46,320 bases of DNA from Acidimicrobiaceae bacterium. Lineage in GTDB: Bacteria > Actinomycetota > Acidimicrobiia > Acidimicrobiales > Acidimicrobiaceae. Below, in pieces: positions 33,605-42,914 of the stretch (its first letter is position 1; every line of letters starts with the position of its first letter). The notes beneath the pieces were generated by a model. That model ran no database searches. It was given only the letters and a program-made list of their open reading frames with translations, and had not been told where the DNA came from. The stretch covers positions 1 to 46,320 of the forward strand of contig JABEUN010000066.1 of assembly GCA_013044385.1 (NCBI GenBank), read 5' to 3'. A program made the translations under genes and the position numbers.

Positions 33605-34546
33605 GTGAGCACATTCCCGGAACTGACGAATGATGCCAAGATCGGTTGGATCGGCGCTGGTCGCATGGGTACAGAAATGGCACTGCGACTTCTTCATCAA
33701 GGCTGGAAGATTGAGATTTACAACAGGACGCGCTCCAAGCTGGAGCCACTGGTATCAGCCGGTGCTGTTGCAGCCGACAGTATCGCAGAGCTCTCGTCGT
33801 GTGACCTAGTGGTCGTTTCAGTCGCTTCGTCTGCTGACTTCGAGGCTGTCATGCTAGGCGAGGGTGGCTTGCTCACCCAAGCTACCGTTCCGAAGGTCAT
33901 TGTCGACTGCTCAACGGTCTCGATGGAGTCTTCTGGAAAGGTACGTACGTACGCCGCAGACAAAGGCGCTGCTTTGTTAGCGGTTCCGGTGAGTGGAAAT
34001 CCGAAGGTTGCCCGAGTCGGTAGGCTCACCATGGCTGTGTCCGGTCCAGAAGAGGCATATCGGTACGCTGCGCCAATACTCGATGCAATCGGCGCGGGTG
34101 TCACCTACGTTGGCGACGGAGAAGCTGCAAGGCTCGTGAAGCTCTGCCACAATATCTTTCTAGGTGTAGTCACTCAGTCGATGGCCGAGATCACGGCGTT
34201 GGCTGAAAAGGGTGGTGTCCCGAGGTCAATGTTTCTCGATTACATAAACAAGTCTGTCATGGGGTCGACCTTCTCCAAGTACAAAACGCCAGCTTTTGTA
34301 AATCTTGATTTCCATGCAACCTTCACTTCTAAGTTGCTGCGTAAGGATTTTGAACTCGGACTCGCTGAAGCGCGTTCGTTAGAGGTTCCGATGCAGACTG
34401 CAGCGCTCGTGCATCAGATTGTGCAGGGATTGATCGGCTTAGGTCATGGTGATGACGATTTCGCCACACTTTTACTGGTTCAGGCTGCGGCCAGCGGCAT
34501 GCAGCTTGAGGGGGAAAATGTCGAGGTCCAGGACGGACTCGACTGA
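33605..34546 (+). CDS. NAD(P)-dependent beta-hydroxyacid dehydrogenase (3-hydroxyisobutyrate dehydrogenase family)
   Basis: 313-residue oxidoreductase of the 6-phosphogluconate/3-hydroxyisobutyrate dehydrogenase superfamily. The Rossmann loop is GWIGAGRMG (about 15-22). NRTRSK after beta2 has Arg rather than Asp, which favours NADP. DCSTVS, PVSGNPKVARVGRLTMAVSG and the catalytic Lys179 in ARLVKLCHN are in place. It would interconvert a beta-hydroxy acid and the semialdehyde, or reduce a tartronate-like compound. GTG 33605 has AAGGAG four bases upstream. First gene of the ten-gene operon; the transporter follows after 120 bases. Confidence 0.83.
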   Translation: MSTFPELTNDAKIGWIGAGRMGTEMALRLLHQGWKIEIYNRTRSKLEPLVSAGAVAADSIAELSSCDLVVVSVASSADFEAVMLGEGGLLTQATVPKVIVDCSTVSMESSGKVRTYAADKGAALLAVPVSGNPKVARVGRLTMAVSGPEEAYRYAAPILDAIGAGVTYVGDGEAARLVKLCHNIFLGVVTQSMAEITALAEKGGVPRSMFLDYINKSVMGSTFSKYKTPAFVNLDFHATFTSKLLRKDFELGLAEARSLEVPMQTAALVHQIVQGLIGLGHGDDDFATLLLVQAAASGMQLEGENVEVQDGLD

Positions 34547-34666
34547 GGCCGCTAGTTCGGTGGGGGAGAGTTGCTTCTCAATCGACTCGGGGCAAGGGGC
34601 CGACCCTTCGGATTTGTCGGCATTGATATGGTAAGTAAGTCATAGTTCACATTTAGGGGGGAACTC

Positions 34667-35947
34667 GTGATTAAGTTAAGGCGAAAAGCAGCTCCCAATT
34701 TCGGGCGTAGGAAGCTTGGCGCAGCCTTAGGGGCTGCCGTAGCTGCCGGAGGCTTTCTCGCAGCGTGCGGATCATCGTCGGCTTCGTCGACCAGTGGTTC
34801 GACGACTACTTCAAAGCCAATTGTTATCGGAATATCCTTGCCACTCTCGGGTGACTTCTCTGCTGATGGCCTTGCTTTTAAGCAGGGCTACGAGATCTGG
34901 GCAGATTACGTAAACTCCCACGGTGGATTGCTAGGTCGGCAAGTACAGCTGAAGATCATCTCTGATAACTCGGACCCGGCGCAGGCGCAGACCGACTATC
35001 AGCAGCTGATCACGGTGGACCATGCAGATCTCGTATTTGGTCCGTTCTCCACGCTGCTCACAATTCCAGCTGCGAAGGTGGCGAATCGTTATGGATACGC
35101 CATGATCGAGGGAGCTGGTGGAGGGCCATCGGCATTCGCCCTTGGCTTGAACAATCTGTTCGACGTGTCGGCTCCTGTTGCGAACGCTCTGGTCCCTGCG
35201 GCGAAATGGCTTGCTTCTCTGCCTGTTGGTCAGAGGCCGAAGACCGCTGCCTATCCGACTTCTAACGACCCATTCACCGAACCACAGGTGTTGATCGCAA
35301 AGAAGATCATGGAGGCCGCTGGCATCAAGACCGTGTACTTCAACGTATTCGGGTCCGAGGTGACTGACTTCACGCCGATAGCAAGTGCTGTGGCAGCGAG
35401 CAATGCCGACGTTGTCATACTTGGTTCTGTCGATGTTCCCACCGTCTCGGCTTTCATCCAGGATTTTGCCCAACAGCACTACAACCCAAAGGCGTTGGTA
35501 GCAACTGGCGGCCCTGATCAAGGCTCGCAGTTCATTGCGGCGGTTGGAGCTGCAAATGCAAATGGTGTGATGGTTCCGAACACCTGGTACCCAGGAGCAT
35601 CAGCACCGGGATCCAACGCCATGGTGAGTACTTATATCAAGAAGTTCGGCGGGACAGTGTCCAATGTCAGCGCTGATGTTGCAGAGGCCTACTCTGTGGG
35701 TCAGGTCGCAGCTCAAGCGGTGACTCACGTCGGAAGCCTGAATCAGAAGGCAATCATCCAGTATCTCCACAGTGGTGTCACGCTCACGTCGGTACAAGGA
35801 CCGGTCAAGTTTGACAACCTCGGCGAGAACACTGCGGCGGCGATCTATGGATTCCAGTGGGTGAATGGAACCTTCAAGCAGGTTCTTCCACTGAGTGATC
35901 CTAACTCTTCGGGCCTTCTCTATCCAAAGCCGAATTGGGGCGCATAA
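34667..35947 (+). CDS. LIV-type ABC importer substrate-binding lipoprotein (module 3)
   Basis: 426-residue binding protein of the type 1 periplasmic-binding family. The N-terminus is long and basic, with GRRKLGAALGAA before the lipobox LAAC (Cys34); the twin Arg might allow Tat export, but Sec is as likely. The mature part starts IVIGISLPLSGDFSADG and has GGLLGRQVQLKIISDNSDP, as in amide/urea/aromatic-acid binders. It is clearly different from the module 1 protein, so not a recent duplicate. GTG 34667 follows GGGGGGAA. First of five transporter genes. Confidence 0.86.
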   Translation: MIKLRRKAAPNFGRRKLGAALGAAVAAGGFLAACGSSSASSTSGSTTTSKPIVIGISLPLSGDFSADGLAFKQGYEIWADYVNSHGGLLGRQVQLKIISDNSDPAQAQTDYQQLITVDHADLVFGPFSTLLTIPAAKVANRYGYAMIEGAGGGPSAFALGLNNLFDVSAPVANALVPAAKWLASLPVGQRPKTAAYPTSNDPFTEPQVLIAKKIMEAAGIKTVYFNVFGSEVTDFTPIASAVAASNADVVILGSVDVPTVSAFIQDFAQQHYNPKALVATGGPDQGSQFIAAVGAANANGVMVPNTWYPGASAPGSNAMVSTYIKKFGGTVSNVSADVAEAYSVGQVAAQAVTHVGSLNQKAIIQYLHSGVTLTSVQGPVKFDNLGENTAAAIYGFQWVNGTFKQVLPLSDPNSSGLLYPKPNWGA

Positions 35948-35950
35948 TAG

Positions 35951-36829
35951 ATGAGTAATTTCCTTCGCGCCGTCATTGACGGTGTTCTGACAGGAAGCGT
36001 GTACGCACTGATGGCGGCGGGGCTAACCTTGATTTTTGGAGTGATGGAGGTAATCAACATCGCTCAGGGTATCCTCGTCGTCCTCGGTGCCTACTTGAGC
36101 TACGTACTTTCGGTTCATCTCGGGATCGATCTCTTTGCAGGACTCATTATTACGATTCCTGTGATGTTCGTGCTCGGCGTAGGCATCCAGTGGGGACTGA
36201 TGCGACGGCTCGGCGAGAGGGAGAAGGTATCCATGTCGATCCTTGTCACCTACGCTGTCGCCATCATCCTTGAGGGCGTGTTGGACTTGATCTTCGGGCC
36301 TGGCTATCTTCAGTTGACAGCCTGGTACGTGAATCAGTCCATACATGTTTTCGGCTTCTATCTTCCCTACATATACGTATTCGGATTCATCTTGGCCGTT
36401 GGCCTCCTCGGATCTTTGTACTTCATCCTTTATAGGACGGAGTTCGGAAGGAGTCTTAGGGCCTCTCAGCAGAACAAGACCGCTGCGAGATTGATCGGGA
36501 TCGACGTCAATAGGGTGGCGGCGATAACTTTTGGAATCGGCGTGGCGGTTACCGCTGCAGGCGGAATGGTATTTGGTGCGACAACCGCGTTCAACTCGAA
36601 TTCGAGTGCTGACCTCATCTCTAGACTGCTGACGATCGTCATCCTCGGAGGCATGGGAAGTATCGGCGGCGCAATGGGAGCATCTGTGTTGATGTTGGTC
36701 ATCGAGGCGATCGTCTCGACCTACTGGTCTCCCACTTGGGCGACTCTGGTGTTCTACATGGTGCTGGTGCTGGTTTTGGTTGTTCGTCCCGCCGGCCTCT
36801 TTGGTCAGAAAGCTGTGAGGGCGCAGTAG
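35951..36829 (+). CDS. livH: LIV-type ABC importer permease, LivH family (module 3)
   Basis: 292-residue inner-membrane permease. Family marks are GSVYALMAAGLTLIFGVMEVINIAQG at the N-terminus, the coupling loop TEFGRSLRASQQNKTAARLIGIDV, and ILGGMGSIGGAMGAS. The ATG at 35951 is three bases after the binding protein stop. Its stop codon shares a base with the GTG of the next permease gene, so the two are translationally coupled. Confidence 0.87.
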   Translation: MSNFLRAVIDGVLTGSVYALMAAGLTLIFGVMEVINIAQGILVVLGAYLSYVLSVHLGIDLFAGLIITIPVMFVLGVGIQWGLMRRLGEREKVSMSILVTYAVAIILEGVLDLIFGPGYLQLTAWYVNQSIHVFGFYLPYIYVFGFILAVGLLGSLYFILYRTEFGRSLRASQQNKTAARLIGIDVNRVAAITFGIGVAVTAAGGMVFGATTAFNSNSSADLISRLLTIVILGGMGSIGGAMGASVLMLVIEAIVSTYWSPTWATLVFYMVLVLVLVVRPAGLFGQKAVRAQ

Positions 36830-37914
36830 TGAGTGCACTTACGAAAACATTCAAGAGTATGTCGAAGGCAAAGTTGGCTGCTGTGGTAGTAGCTATAGCA
36901 GTCATCGCAGTGTTTCCCTTGGTGTTTACGAATCCGACTGTGACCGAGATAGCGATCTTTGCATTGATGTTCATGGCCACATCGAGTGCATGGAACGGTT
37001 TTGCGGGCTCCTCCGGATATTTCTCCTTGGGTCACGCAATTTTCTTCGGGGTCGGGGCTTATGCGTTCACGATCATAGCGAATGACTTCAAGATGGCCCC
37101 TACATCGGCACTGTTCTTTTTGATGCCCGTTGCTGGAGTCTTTGCGATGGTCGCAGCAGTTGGTGTGGGGGCTGTCGCACTCAGAACCAAGAGGCATACC
37201 TTCGTCGTCATCACGATCGGTATCTTCTTCATATTCCAGCTGCTCGGCTTCAACCTCAATGTCACTGGCGGAGCCTCTGGACTACAGGTTCCAACGCCTT
37301 CTAATTGGAATGCAGCCACGTTTAACAACCCCTTCTACTATGCGGCGGCAATCCTTCTGGGATTCACTGTGCTGCTTTACTGGATAATCAAGAGGTCTGC
37401 ATTTGGCCTCCAGCTCCTGTCAATCCGTGATGACGAGGAGAGGGCTAGAGGACTTGGAGTCCCGGTCTGGCGAGTCAAGCTTTCCGCATTCGTGGTTTCA
37501 GCATTCCCAGTGGGGATGGCGGGCGCGCTGTTTGCGTATCTCATCGGCCAGATCTATCCCCAGACCGTGTTCAATCCGTTGTTCGATCTGTCCTGGGCAC
37601 TGATGACCCTCGTAGGTGGCATTGGTACGATTGTCGGACCACTACTTGGTGGTGTGGTGTTGGAATCCATCCAGCAGTATCTGAACCTGTACCTTTCGAA
37701 CGTGGATATTTACTTGATCATCTACGGAGTCGTTTTCCTTGCAGTGATGTTCTGGATGCCACGGGGGATCGTACCCACCGTCGTCGGGGCAGTGAAAAGA
37801 CGGCGGGGTACTCCTACAGGTCCGACGTCTATTGCAACTTCGGATGACAAGCAGCCAGCCAAGCCCGATCAAACCGCCGGATTGATTGTCACTGCAAAGG
37901 GAGCAACGGAGTGA
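36829..37914 (+). CDS. livM: LIV-type ABC importer permease, LivM family (module 3)
   Basis: 361-residue permease. GFAGSSGYFSLGHAIFFGVGAY, the coupling loop SAFGLQLLSIRDDEERARGLGVPV and VGGIGTIVGPLLGG are family marks. I place the start at GTG 36829, which overlaps the last base of the previous stop; the frame is open to 36736 but that part lies inside the previous gene. About 35 polar residues end the protein and overlap the next gene by four bases. Confidence 0.86.
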   Translation: MSALTKTFKSMSKAKLAAVVVAIAVIAVFPLVFTNPTVTEIAIFALMFMATSSAWNGFAGSSGYFSLGHAIFFGVGAYAFTIIANDFKMAPTSALFFLMPVAGVFAMVAAVGVGAVALRTKRHTFVVITIGIFFIFQLLGFNLNVTGGASGLQVPTPSNWNAATFNNPFYYAAAILLGFTVLLYWIIKRSAFGLQLLSIRDDEERARGLGVPVWRVKLSAFVVSAFPVGMAGALFAYLIGQIYPQTVFNPLFDLSWALMTLVGGIGTIVGPLLGGVVLESIQQYLNLYLSNVDIYLIIYGVVFLAVMFWMPRGIVPTVVGAVKRRRGTPTGPTSIATSDDKQPAKPDQTAGLIVTAKGATE

Positions 37915-38729
37915 CCGACCTCATAGAAGTAAAAGGTATTGCTAAAGCCTTTGGTGGAATTAAGGCGCTGAATGGCTGCTCCTTCACCGTTCAAAAGGGA
38001 GATATCCACGGACTGATTGGGCCCAATGGATCGGGGAAGACGACCCTGTTCAACGTAATGACCGGTTACGAACGGCCAGATGCAGGCTCCGTCAACTTCA
38101 ACGGCAAAGAGATCACGGGCCAATCACCCGGGAAGATCTTCCGAATGGGTATCGGAAGAACATTCCAGCTGACGAGGGTCTTCTCTAGGTTGAGTGTCCT
38201 TGATAACATGCTGATCGCTGCGCAACATCAACATAAGTGGTTCAAAAGTGCACTACGCTCGCCCGGCCAAGGTGGAGAACGACAAAGAGCACTCGATCTA
38301 CTCGACTTTGTGGGCATCGCAAGGCTCGCTGAACTGGAAGCGGGATCGCTCTCGTACGGACAAAGAAAGTTGCTCGAGCTTGCCTACCTGTTGATGGCAG
38401 ATCCGGACGTGCTGTTCTTGGATGAACCAGCAGGAGGAGTGAATCCGACCTTGATCAATCAATTGACCGAGCGGATTAGGGAACTGAATGCAGCTGGGAA
38501 GACGATCCTGGTTGTGGAACACAACATGGAGTTCGTGATGGGACTCTGTGATCGCATTACAGTCATGCATCAAGGCGTGGCACTTCTGACCGACCTGCCT
38601 GCCACCGTCCGGAGCGACCCTAGGGTGCTGGACGCGTATCTCGGTGGCGTAGAGGAAGAAGCAGAAGGCGGGGATCCGGACTCCATGGCTGATGCAACCT
38701 TCACACAGGCAGATCGGAGTGAGTCGTGA
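37911..38729 (+). CDS. livG: LIV-type ABC importer ATPase, LivG family (module 3)
   Basis: 272-residue ATPase. Walker A GPNGSGKTT at 37-45, Q-loop RTFQLTRVFSRLSV, signature LSYGQRKLLELA (Tyr instead of Gly, common in this group), Walker B VLFLDEPAGGVNP and VVEHNMEFVM. GTGA overlaps the previous stop by four bases. The end runs about 20 residues past the usual LivG end (DAYLGG) with an acidic tail. Confidence 0.86.
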   Translation: MTDLIEVKGIAKAFGGIKALNGCSFTVQKGDIHGLIGPNGSGKTTLFNVMTGYERPDAGSVNFNGKEITGQSPGKIFRMGIGRTFQLTRVFSRLSVLDNMLIAAQHQHKWFKSALRSPGQGGERQRALDLLDFVGIARLAELEAGSLSYGQRKLLELAYLLMADPDVLFLDEPAGGVNPTLINQLTERIRELNAAGKTILVVEHNMEFVMGLCDRITVMHQGVALLTDLPATVRSDPRVLDAYLGGVEEEAEGGDPDSMADATFTQADRSES

Positions 38730-39475
38730 CGATTACTGATCCCATCCTGAGTCTTGATGGCGTCTGCGCGGGGTATGGCGGAGGTGATGTCCTTCAAGGT
38801 GTGAGTTTTGAAGTAAATCGCGGCGGAATCACGTGCATTGTTGGTCCAAACGGTGCAGGGAAGTCCACGCTACTGGCTGCTGTAACGGGGCTAATCAAGC
38901 CCCGCGTCGGAAGCATTAAGTTCAACGGCGAAACGATTTCGGGCCTTTCACCTCGAGCCGTACTTTCTAAGGGTGTCGTTCTCGTCCCGCAGAACCATTC
39001 GCTTTTTCCCGATATGACGGTACGAGAGAATGTTGAGTTGGGGGCCTACACCATCAAAGATCGCCAGGTGGTGAAGGATCGGAGGGACAAGATTGAAGAG
39101 ATGTTCCCGGTTGTAAGGTCAAAGGCTAAGGACAAGGCTGGGTCGCTCTCGGGGGGCCAGCAGAGACTGGTTGAGTTCGCACGCTGCCTCATGCTCGATC
39201 CCTCGCTCGTGATATTAGACGAACCGTCGATGGGACTAGACCCTAAGACCCTTCACGTCGTTTTTCAGACCATGCGAGCGATGAATGCTGACGGCAGAAG
39301 TATCCTTCTGGTCGAACAAAACGCGAAGGCGGGCCTGAAAGCATCCTCGCACGGCGTCGTACTTGAAAACGGTCGAGTCAGACTCTTAGGAACCGGTCGT
39401 GAAGTGCTTGAGCATCCCGAGATTGCAACTCTATATCTTGGCGGATCCGTCGAAGCTGCCGGCGGTGTTCGGTAG
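38726..39475 (+). CDS. livF: LIV-type ABC importer ATPase, LivF family (module 3)
   Basis: 249-residue ATPase. Walker A GPNGAGKST at 40-48, VPQNHSLFPDMTVRENVELG, signature LSGGQQRLVEFAR, Walker B LVILDEPSMGLDP and LLVEQNAKAGL. It overlaps the previous gene by four bases (GTGA). It closes the transporter; the amidohydrolase gene follows after 53 bases on the same transcript. Confidence 0.86.
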   Translation: MTITDPILSLDGVCAGYGGGDVLQGVSFEVNRGGITCIVGPNGAGKSTLLAAVTGLIKPRVGSIKFNGETISGLSPRAVLSKGVVLVPQNHSLFPDMTVRENVELGAYTIKDRQVVKDRRDKIEEMFPVVRSKAKDKAGSLSGGQQRLVEFARCLMLDPSLVILDEPSMGLDPKTLHVVFQTMRAMNADGRSILLVEQNAKAGLKASSHGVVLENGRVRLLGTGREVLEHPEIATLYLGGSVEAAGGVR

Positions 39476-39528
39476 TGCACTACTCGAGACGCGTATGGGG
39501 TGCCGAACCAGCTCTAGGGAATATCTAA

Positions 39529-40509
39529 ATGGCGGCCACCGATGTACATGTCCACTTCATCCCCCCGTCACTTGCCGGCAACGGCTCTGATTGGAGGCCG
39601 GAACTAGTCGTTCATGAGCACGCCGTTACCGAAGTGGTGCTACATGGCAGGAGGATTGATTCAGCGGTTGACGAATTTTCCCGCCTAGACGCGATTGTTG
39701 AATCAGCTAAGGCGCGTGGTATCGATCGTCTTGTCGTGTCTCCTTGGGTATCGCTCATCCCCTCAAAGGGGAGTCCAGCCGACTTGGAACAGGTCTGTAG
39801 GATCCACAATGAAGCCATGGCGTCTGCGATTGTGGGGTTCGAGGACTCTGTTTCTGCCATGGCCATGGTGCCAGTGACTCCTGGGGCGTCAGCAATCAAG
39901 ATTCTGGATGAGGCACTTTCGATGGGTTTGGTTGGCGTCGAAGTGATGGCGACATACGGAGAGACGTTCCTTGGTGACGACTCTATGAGCGAGTTTTTTG
40001 ATTACGTCGCCGACCGTCACACGCCGGTGTTCGTGCATCCATCAACACGAGGTCTGAACTTGTCGGTGTTCGCCGACCGTTACATGTGGAACTCCGTTGG
40101 CAATCCGGTTGAAACTGCGACAGCGGCTACGAATCTCGTTCTTTCAGGCACTTTGGAGAGAAATCCGGAGCTGGCGGTTGTGTTGGCGCACGGCGGAGGA
40201 GCACTGCTCTCGATTCTCGACAGAGTTGAAAGATCTTTCGACGTTCGGCCAGAGGCGAGAGCGGTGCTTAAAAGACGCCCTAGTGAGAGCTTCTCGAAGC
40301 TCTACGTCGACACGGTCACGCATTCGCCGGTGCTACTTGCGGCATTGATCGCACGATTTAGTGCCAGTAACGTCCTGTTGGGGAGCGACTGGCCGTTTGA
40401 TATGGGGCTTGATGATCCGGTGACGATGCTCTTGAATACCGGTATCTCAGCTGCGGAGGCCGAAGCAATTCTCTCAGGAAACGCCAAAAGACTCTGGGGG
40501 CTCAGATGA
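39529..40509 (+). CDS. amidohydrolase 2 family protein, ACMSD-like
   Basis: 326-residue TIM-barrel metal enzyme of the amidohydrolase-2 group that contains 2-amino-3-carboxymuconate semialdehyde decarboxylase and resorcylate decarboxylases. The metal ligands are His7 and His9 (DVHVHF), His170 (FVHPST), and Asp287 (GSDWPFDMG), with His221 in LAHGGGALL as the expected acid/base. Decarboxylation or hydrolysis of an unsaturated or aromatic acid is the likely activity. AGGGA stands about 9 bases before the ATG. Neighbours are the LivF gene and the M24 gene. Confidence 0.82.
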   Translation: MAATDVHVHFIPPSLAGNGSDWRPELVVHEHAVTEVVLHGRRIDSAVDEFSRLDAIVESAKARGIDRLVVSPWVSLIPSKGSPADLEQVCRIHNEAMASAIVGFEDSVSAMAMVPVTPGASAIKILDEALSMGLVGVEVMATYGETFLGDDSMSEFFDYVADRHTPVFVHPSTRGLNLSVFADRYMWNSVGNPVETATAATNLVLSGTLERNPELAVVLAHGGGALLSILDRVERSFDVRPEARAVLKRRPSESFSKLYVDTVTHSPVLLAALIARFSASNVLLGSDWPFDMGLDDPVTMLLNTGISAAEAEAILSGNAKRLWGLR

Positions 40510-40573
40510 TCGGCCTTAGTATCTGCGCAACTTCGCGCCTTTTAGTTATTCAATACAGAAATGAGGTGGTCAT

Positions 40574-41815
40574 ATGACTGGTGCACTTGTACCCTCCCCG
40601 GGCAGAATGGCTGTGGACTTCGAAGAGCGAGTGAACTTCGACAGGTTGCGTGACTATCGAATCGGACGAGTGCGGGCTGCGTTGGCTGAGTCCGAGTTAG
40701 GCGCGCTGCTGTGCTTTGACGTGAACAACATTCGATACACCACGTCTACCCAGATTGGGGAGTGGGTTAGAGATAAGGTAGCGAGATATTCGCTGCTGAC
40801 TCGTAGTGGAGAACCGATGATCTGGGACTTCGGATCCGCCGCCAAGCACCACCGGATCTATGCACCGTGGCTGCAGCCTGAGAATTCGAGGCCGGGGATG
40901 CTCGGCTTGAGGGGTTCGGTTGCGCCAGAAGCTGGGTTTTTTGACTCGGCGGCTAGGGAGATCAAGTCTCTACTCGACGACGCCGGCGTTGGTGATCAGC
41001 CCGTCGGAATCGACATAGTAGAGCTTCCAATGCTGTTCGCCCTTCAGCGGCTAGGCGTGGATGTACGTGATGGGCAGCAAGTCATGCTGAACGCTCGTGC
41101 CATTAAATCTAGTGATGAGATAATGCTTCTTTCTACGTCTGCTGCGATGGTCGATGGTGCTTACCAGCTGATATCCGAGATTCTTAAGCCTGGAATCCGA
41201 GAGAACGAGATTGTTGGTCAGGTAAACGAGTTTCTATATGGTGCAGGTTCTGATGATGTAGAGGCCATAAATGCCGTGTCAGGCGAGAGATGCTCTCCAC
41301 ATCCGCATAATTTTTCAGACAGGATGATTCGGCCTGGAGATCAAGCATTTTTTGACATTATCCAGTCCTACAATGGGTATCGTACCTGCTACTACCGCAC
41401 GTTCTCGGTAGGCAAGGCAACAACCTCTCAGAGGGATGCCTACAAGAGGGCACGTGAGTGGATCGACGTCGGTATCGAGATGATCAAGCCGGGAATCACC
41501 ACCGATCAGATTGCGCTTTCATGGCCCAAGGCCACGGATTTCGGGTTCCCGAACGAGATGGAGGCTTTTGGCCTCCAATTCGGCCATGGACTCGGTATGG
41601 CACTACACGAGCGCCCAATCATCTCCAGGCTTAACTCGATCGAGAACCCAGTGAGGCTTGAGGTTGGAATGGTCTTCGCACTTGAGACATACTGCCCGGC
41701 TACTGACGGATACTCTGCGGCTCGCATTGAGGAGGAGATCGTTGTCACCGAGGATGGGCCGAGGGTGATAACGCTGTTCCCCGCTGACGAACTATTTGTT
41801 GCCAATGAGTACTGA
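40574..41815 (+). CDS. M24-family (creatinase/aminopeptidase fold) protein with altered metal site
   Basis: 413-residue pita-bread-fold protein, with a creatinase-type N-terminal domain (to about 175) and a catalytic domain. In aminopeptidases five residues bind two metals. Here Asp261 (FFDII), His338 (FGHGLG), Glu371 (ALETY) and Glu386/387 (RIEEEI) are kept, but the second Asp is Cys272 (GYRTCYYRT in place of GYxxDxTRT). His345 (ALHE) is kept. It is likelier a creatinase-, ectoine- or lyase-like C-N or C-S cleaving relative than a peptidase. GAGG precedes ATG 40574 by 7 bases. Within the module 3 operon it probably acts on the imported compound. Confidence 0.78.
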   Translation: MTGALVPSPGRMAVDFEERVNFDRLRDYRIGRVRAALAESELGALLCFDVNNIRYTTSTQIGEWVRDKVARYSLLTRSGEPMIWDFGSAAKHHRIYAPWLQPENSRPGMLGLRGSVAPEAGFFDSAAREIKSLLDDAGVGDQPVGIDIVELPMLFALQRLGVDVRDGQQVMLNARAIKSSDEIMLLSTSAAMVDGAYQLISEILKPGIRENEIVGQVNEFLYGAGSDDVEAINAVSGERCSPHPHNFSDRMIRPGDQAFFDIIQSYNGYRTCYYRTFSVGKATTSQRDAYKRAREWIDVGIEMIKPGITTDQIALSWPKATDFGFPNEMEAFGLQFGHGLGMALHERPIISRLNSIENPVRLEVGMVFALETYCPATDGYSAARIEEEIVVTEDGPRVITLFPADELFVANEY

Positions 41816-41885
41816 TCCAGCAAGGCATTGGTGATTGATTGCTGTCATCTAGAACAACCATGAACTTTGACAAGAGGAGGATTCC

Positions 41886-42914
41886 TTGTTGACCGAAGAT
41901 AATACGGCAACCGCCACCGTGGTTGGCGAGGGTGCGCCACAGTTGACTACCCGCCTGAGCCTATTTAGACGTATGACGGAGCTGAGGGTATTTGAGAAGC
42001 GTGTCTACGATATATTCCTCCAGGGCCTTGTAAAGGGCACGACGCACCTTTCGCTGGGACAAGAGGCGATTGCAGCTGGCTTTGGAGAGGCGATGCGGAG
42101 TGACGACTGGACCTTTGCTACATACAGGGGCCATGCGCACACCGTTTCGAGGGGGGTTCCATTTGCGCCGATAATGGCGGAACTGATGGGTCGCCGTGGC
42201 GGGCTGATGGCCGGAAAGGGTGGTTCGATGCACCTCACTTCGGTCGAGCACGGCATGATGGGCTCGTATGCGATTGTTGGTGCACATATACCGATTGCAA
42301 CCGGGGCGGCATTCTCAGCGAAATATAGAAAAAGCGGGCAGGTGTCGGTCTGTTTCTTCGGAGACGGAACCACGAATATCGGCGCTTTTCACGAAGCGCT
42401 CAATTTTGCGGCCGTCTGGAAATTACCAATTGTCTTCGTCTGCGAGAACAATCTCTACATGGAGTACACAGCTATCAGTGCTGTCACCGCAGTGGAACAC
42501 CCAGCTGCCGATCGGGCAGGCGCTTATGGGTTGGAGCGAATCATCGTTGATGGTAATGATGCCGACGCGATGTATGAGATTGCTAACAAGACCTTGGATA
42601 GGGCAAGAGTTGGTGGGGGACCATCACTGATAGAGGCGTTGACTTATAGACACGCCGGACATTCGCGCGCCGATCCGGGAAAGTACAGACCAGATGAAGA
42701 AGTTGCCGCCTGGATTGCAAAAGACCCGATACCGAACTACCGGAAACGGCTTCTCGATGCGGGTGTTGATGAGTCTGTTCTCGATCGAATTGAGAAAGAG
42801 GTGGCAGAGTCGGTGGACATTGCGACCGAGCTTGCCAAAGCGTCACCACCTCCGGGTGAGGACCTGATCTTGAAAGACCTATGGAGTGATGGGAGTTCGA
42901 CATGGCGGAACTAA
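41886..42914 (+). CDS. ThDP-dependent 2-oxo acid/acetoin dehydrogenase E1 component, alpha subunit
   Basis: 342-residue E1 alpha of the pyruvate/acetoin/branched-chain type. The ThDP motif is GDGTTNIGAFHEALNFAA (159-176) ending in ENN (187-189), and HAGHSRADPGKYR is the mobile loop with the usual His. With the beta subunit it decarboxylates a 2-oxo acid or cleaves acetoin. TTG at 41886 (or the next TTG at 41889) follows AGGAGG. The beta gene overlaps by 13 bases. No E2 or E3 gene follows, see findings. Confidence 0.85.
   Translation: MLTEDNTATATVVGEGAPQLTTRLSLFRRMTELRVFEKRVYDIFLQGLVKGTTHLSLGQEAIAAGFGEAMRSDDWTFATYRGHAHTVSRGVPFAPIMAELMGRRGGLMAGKGGSMHLTSVEHGMMGSYAIVGAHIPIATGAAFSAKYRKSGQVSVCFFGDGTTNIGAFHEALNFAAVWKLPIVFVCENNLYMEYTAISAVTAVEHPAADRAGAYGLERIIVDGNDADAMYEIANKTLDRARVGGGPSLIEALTYRHAGHSRADPGKYRPDEEVAAWIAKDPIPNYRKRLLDAGVDESVLDRIEKEVAESVDIATELAKASPPPGEDLILKDLWSDGSSTWRN

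Noticed and set aside
34599-34621. GCCGAC/GTCGGC hairpin before the module 3 binding-protein gene
   Set aside because: Only six pairs and no T tract; not distinguishable from chance.
36736-36828. Upstream extension of the module 3 livM frame
   Set aside because: It runs inside the livH gene; GTG 36829 overlaps the livH stop as in other genes of the operon.
36023-36838. Long antisense open frame (271 codons) opposite livH
   Set aside because: Rich in Arg, His, Gln and Asp with no fold pattern; a shadow of the real gene.
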